This document shows positions 6,769 through 9,157 of a stretch of 9,157 nt of DNA, one piece after another; the stretch's first letter is position 1, and every line of letters begins with the position of its first letter. The stretch covers positions 1 through 9,157 of the forward strand of contig SLFZ01000015.1 of assembly GCA_007123975.1 (NCBI GenBank), read 5' to 3'. Position numbers and translations under genes: made by a program. A model generated the notes under the pieces. It was not told where the DNA came from, did no database searches, and saw nothing but the letters and a program-made list of their open reading frames with translations. The DNA comes from Candidatus Izemoplasma sp. (GTDB taxonomy: Bacteria > Bacillota_I > Bacilli_A > Izemoplasmatales > Izemoplasmataceae).

Positions 6769-7053
6769 ATGCGAATCGACAAATACTTAAAAGTCTCACG
6801 CATCATCAAACGCCGCGCCGTCGCCAAGGAAGTGGCCGACAAAGGCCGCGTCTTTATCAACGACAAACTCGCCAAATCGTCGACTCCCGTCGACGTCGGC
6901 GACACGATCACCATCCGCTACGGCAACAAAACCCTTCGCGTCAAAGTCACGGCGCTCTTAGAAACCACGAAAAAAGCTGAAGCCGCTTCGATGTATGAAG
7001 TGCTCGAAGAAACCTTTAACGCACCACCCGCAACCGACCAAAGAGGTGATTAG
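6769..7053 (+). CDS. rqcP: Ribosome-associated quality control protein RqcP (S4 domain, YabO/HslR-like)
   Basis: A 94-residue S4-type RNA-binding protein. In Bacillus subtilis RqcP (formerly YabO) binds stalled 50S subunits and works with RqcH to add C-terminal poly-alanine tails to unfinished chains. The S4 domain (about 1-60) starts [16 protein letters not shown] and continues [14 protein letters not shown]. The segment [17 protein letters not shown] (about 65-81) closely resembles the RqcP C-terminus and separates it from the longer E. coli heat-shock Hsp15. The last dozen residues are a short variable tail. CGGAGGA (6758-6764) is 4 nt before the ATG. The TAG stop directly abuts the lysS ATG, and the gene's last codons hold the lysS ribosome site. 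The family is certain; the RqcP role is inferred from similarity, and rqcH is not in this window. Confidence 0.9.
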   Translation: MRIDKYLKVSRIIKRRAVAKEVADKGRVFINDKLAKSSTPVDVGDTITIRYGNKTLRVKVTALLETTKKAEAASMYEVLEETFNAPPATDQRGD

Positions 7054-8539
<1,486 letters not shown>

Positions 8540-8541
<2 letters not shown>

Positions 8542-8563
8542 GCACCCTCGCGGTGCTTTTTTT
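8540..8563 (+). terminator. Intrinsic terminator of the rqcP-lysS unit
   Basis: AAGCACC (8540-8546) pairs with GGTGCTT (8552-8558) around a 5-nt CTCGC loop, followed by T to 8563 (seven T in all). The stem starts inside the lysS TAA stop codon, as compact an ending as that of maf. Confidence 0.9.
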
Positions 8564-8614
8564 ACGCATTCAGGCGTGATAGGGTAATTTACTTCCCCTT
8601 TCCTCTGTGTCCTA

Positions 8615-8623
8615 TGATATAAT
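8615..8623 (+). promoter_or_regulatory. Extended -10 promoter of the transporter gene
   Basis: TGATATAAT is a perfect TATAAT with a TGn extension. No -35-like hexamer lies 16-18 nt upstream; that stretch is pyrimidine-rich (8591-8612). Transcription would start near 8630, giving a leader of about 24 nt. Following a strong terminator, it shows that the transporter is a separate unit. Confidence 0.7.
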
Positions 8624-8653
8624 AACCGCGACGACGCAAAAAGGAGATTGCCC

Positions 8654-9157
8654 ATGAATGAAAACAAACCGCCGTTTGTCTTAAACACGAGAAACACCCT
8701 CTACATCAGCCTCGCGTTCTTCTCGATCCTCATGTTTTGGCAAATCTATAACTTATACGGTACCTACTTCATTGACGAACTGCTTGGACAACGATTCCCT
8801 GAACGTTTCCCCGAACGCGAAGACCGCGCGTATGTCGTCGGCATCATCATGGCGCTGGATAACTTCTTTGCGCTGTTTATGCTTCCGATTTTCGGGGTCT
8901 TATCCGATAAGACGAAGTCTCGCTTCGGACGCCGCATGCCCTACATCATCTTAGGCATGTTCGCCGCCGCCATCGTCTTCCCGTTTATCGCCATTGCCTA
9001 CATCGCCAACAGCTTGGTTGGCGTCGTGATTCTGATGTTGATGGTCTTGATTATTATGAACATCTACCGCAACCCGGCCATTGCCCTGATGCCTGACATC
9101 ACACCGAAGCCGCTCCGTTCCAAAGCCAACGGCATCATCAACCTGATCGGTTACATC
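8654..9157 (+). CDS. MFS transporter of the GPH/SLC45 sugar-carrier type, N-terminal 168 residues
   Basis: An integral membrane carrier, open at the right edge of the window. ATG 8654 has AAGGAG (8641-8646) at 7 nt. Predicted membrane segments lie at about 15-38, 60-82, 96-118 and 120-138. The loop after TM2 carries GVLSDKTKSRFGRRMPYIILG at 81-101, the cytosolic MFS signature in the form seen in glycoside-pentoside-hexuronide:cation symporters and SLC45-like sucrose carriers. The conserved Asp70-Asn71 pair in TM2 fits the same group. The outward loop between TM1 and TM2 contains RFPERFPE, a small tandem duplication. The family level (sugar:cation symport) is inferred; the substrate cannot be told, and no sugar-metabolism gene is visible beside it. 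It has its own promoter after the lysS terminator. Confidence 0.88.
   Translation, partial: MNENKPPFVLNTRNTLYISLAFFSILMFWQIYNLYGTYFIDELLGQRFPERFPEREDRAYVVGIIMALDNFFALFMLPIFGVLSDKTKSRFGRRMPYIILGMFAAAIVFPFIAIAYIANSLVGVVILMLMVLIIMNIYRNPAIALMPDITPKPLRSKANGIINLIGYI

Noticed and set aside
6754..7053. T-box or lysine riboswitch ahead of lysS
   Set aside because: lysS abuts rqcP with no gap, and the 41-nt space before rqcP holds only a simple terminator and a ribosome site.

Overview
The window is a stretch of ordinary chromosome from a bacterium of Bacillota or a closely related Mollicutes-like lineage. The tilS-hpt-ftsH order is a classic Firmicutes core cluster, rqcP (yabO) is a Firmicutes gene, Shine-Dalgarno sites are strong (AGGAG, GAGGTG, GGAGG), and the lipoprotein has a short lipobox signal. 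The standard genetic code fits: tryptophan is TGG in lysS, ftsH and the transporter, and no gene needs UGA read-through. Base composition looks balanced to slightly GC-rich, high for Acholeplasma-type organisms, so I do not go below phylum. I see no sporulation or divIC genes next to tilS or rqcP, unlike Bacillus. This would fit a wall-less or Erysipelotrichia-like relative but does not prove it.

Minus-strand part (1-2763): three genes read leftward, each with its own promoter. From right to left they are a 549-residue lipoprotein with degenerate WG-like repeats (1016-2665), the Maf nucleotide pyrophosphatase (324-890), and the start of an unrecognised gene that leaves the window at base 1 (1-204). 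Intrinsic terminators follow the lipoprotein and maf genes. The maf hairpin straddles its own stop codon.

Divergent control region (2666-2913): back-to-back promoters for the lipoprotein and tilS, a TTGTGA-N10-TCACAA dyad, and an unusually long lipoprotein leader. That leader holds a perfect 8-bp hairpin and a small open frame that overlaps the lipoprotein start in ATGA fashion.

Plus-strand part (2885-9157): tilS (tRNA lysidine synthetase), hpt (purine salvage) and ftsH (membrane AAA+ protease) are tightly packed, then come an intrinsic terminator, rqcP (ribosome quality control) directly abutting lysS (lysyl-tRNA synthetase), another terminator, and a new promoter driving the first 168 codons of an MFS/GPH-like sugar transporter. 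Most genes serve translation fidelity, protein quality control and nucleotide housekeeping.

The most convincing promoters share an extended -10 (TGn followed by TATAAT or TACAAT) and lack a recognisable -35. I see no tRNA, rRNA, CRISPR array, insertion sequence or phage gene, and no clear novel defence or mobile system. The points worth a second look are regulatory: the lipoprotein leader, the intergenic dyad, a promoter-like site inside tilS, and the terminator between ftsH and rqcP.
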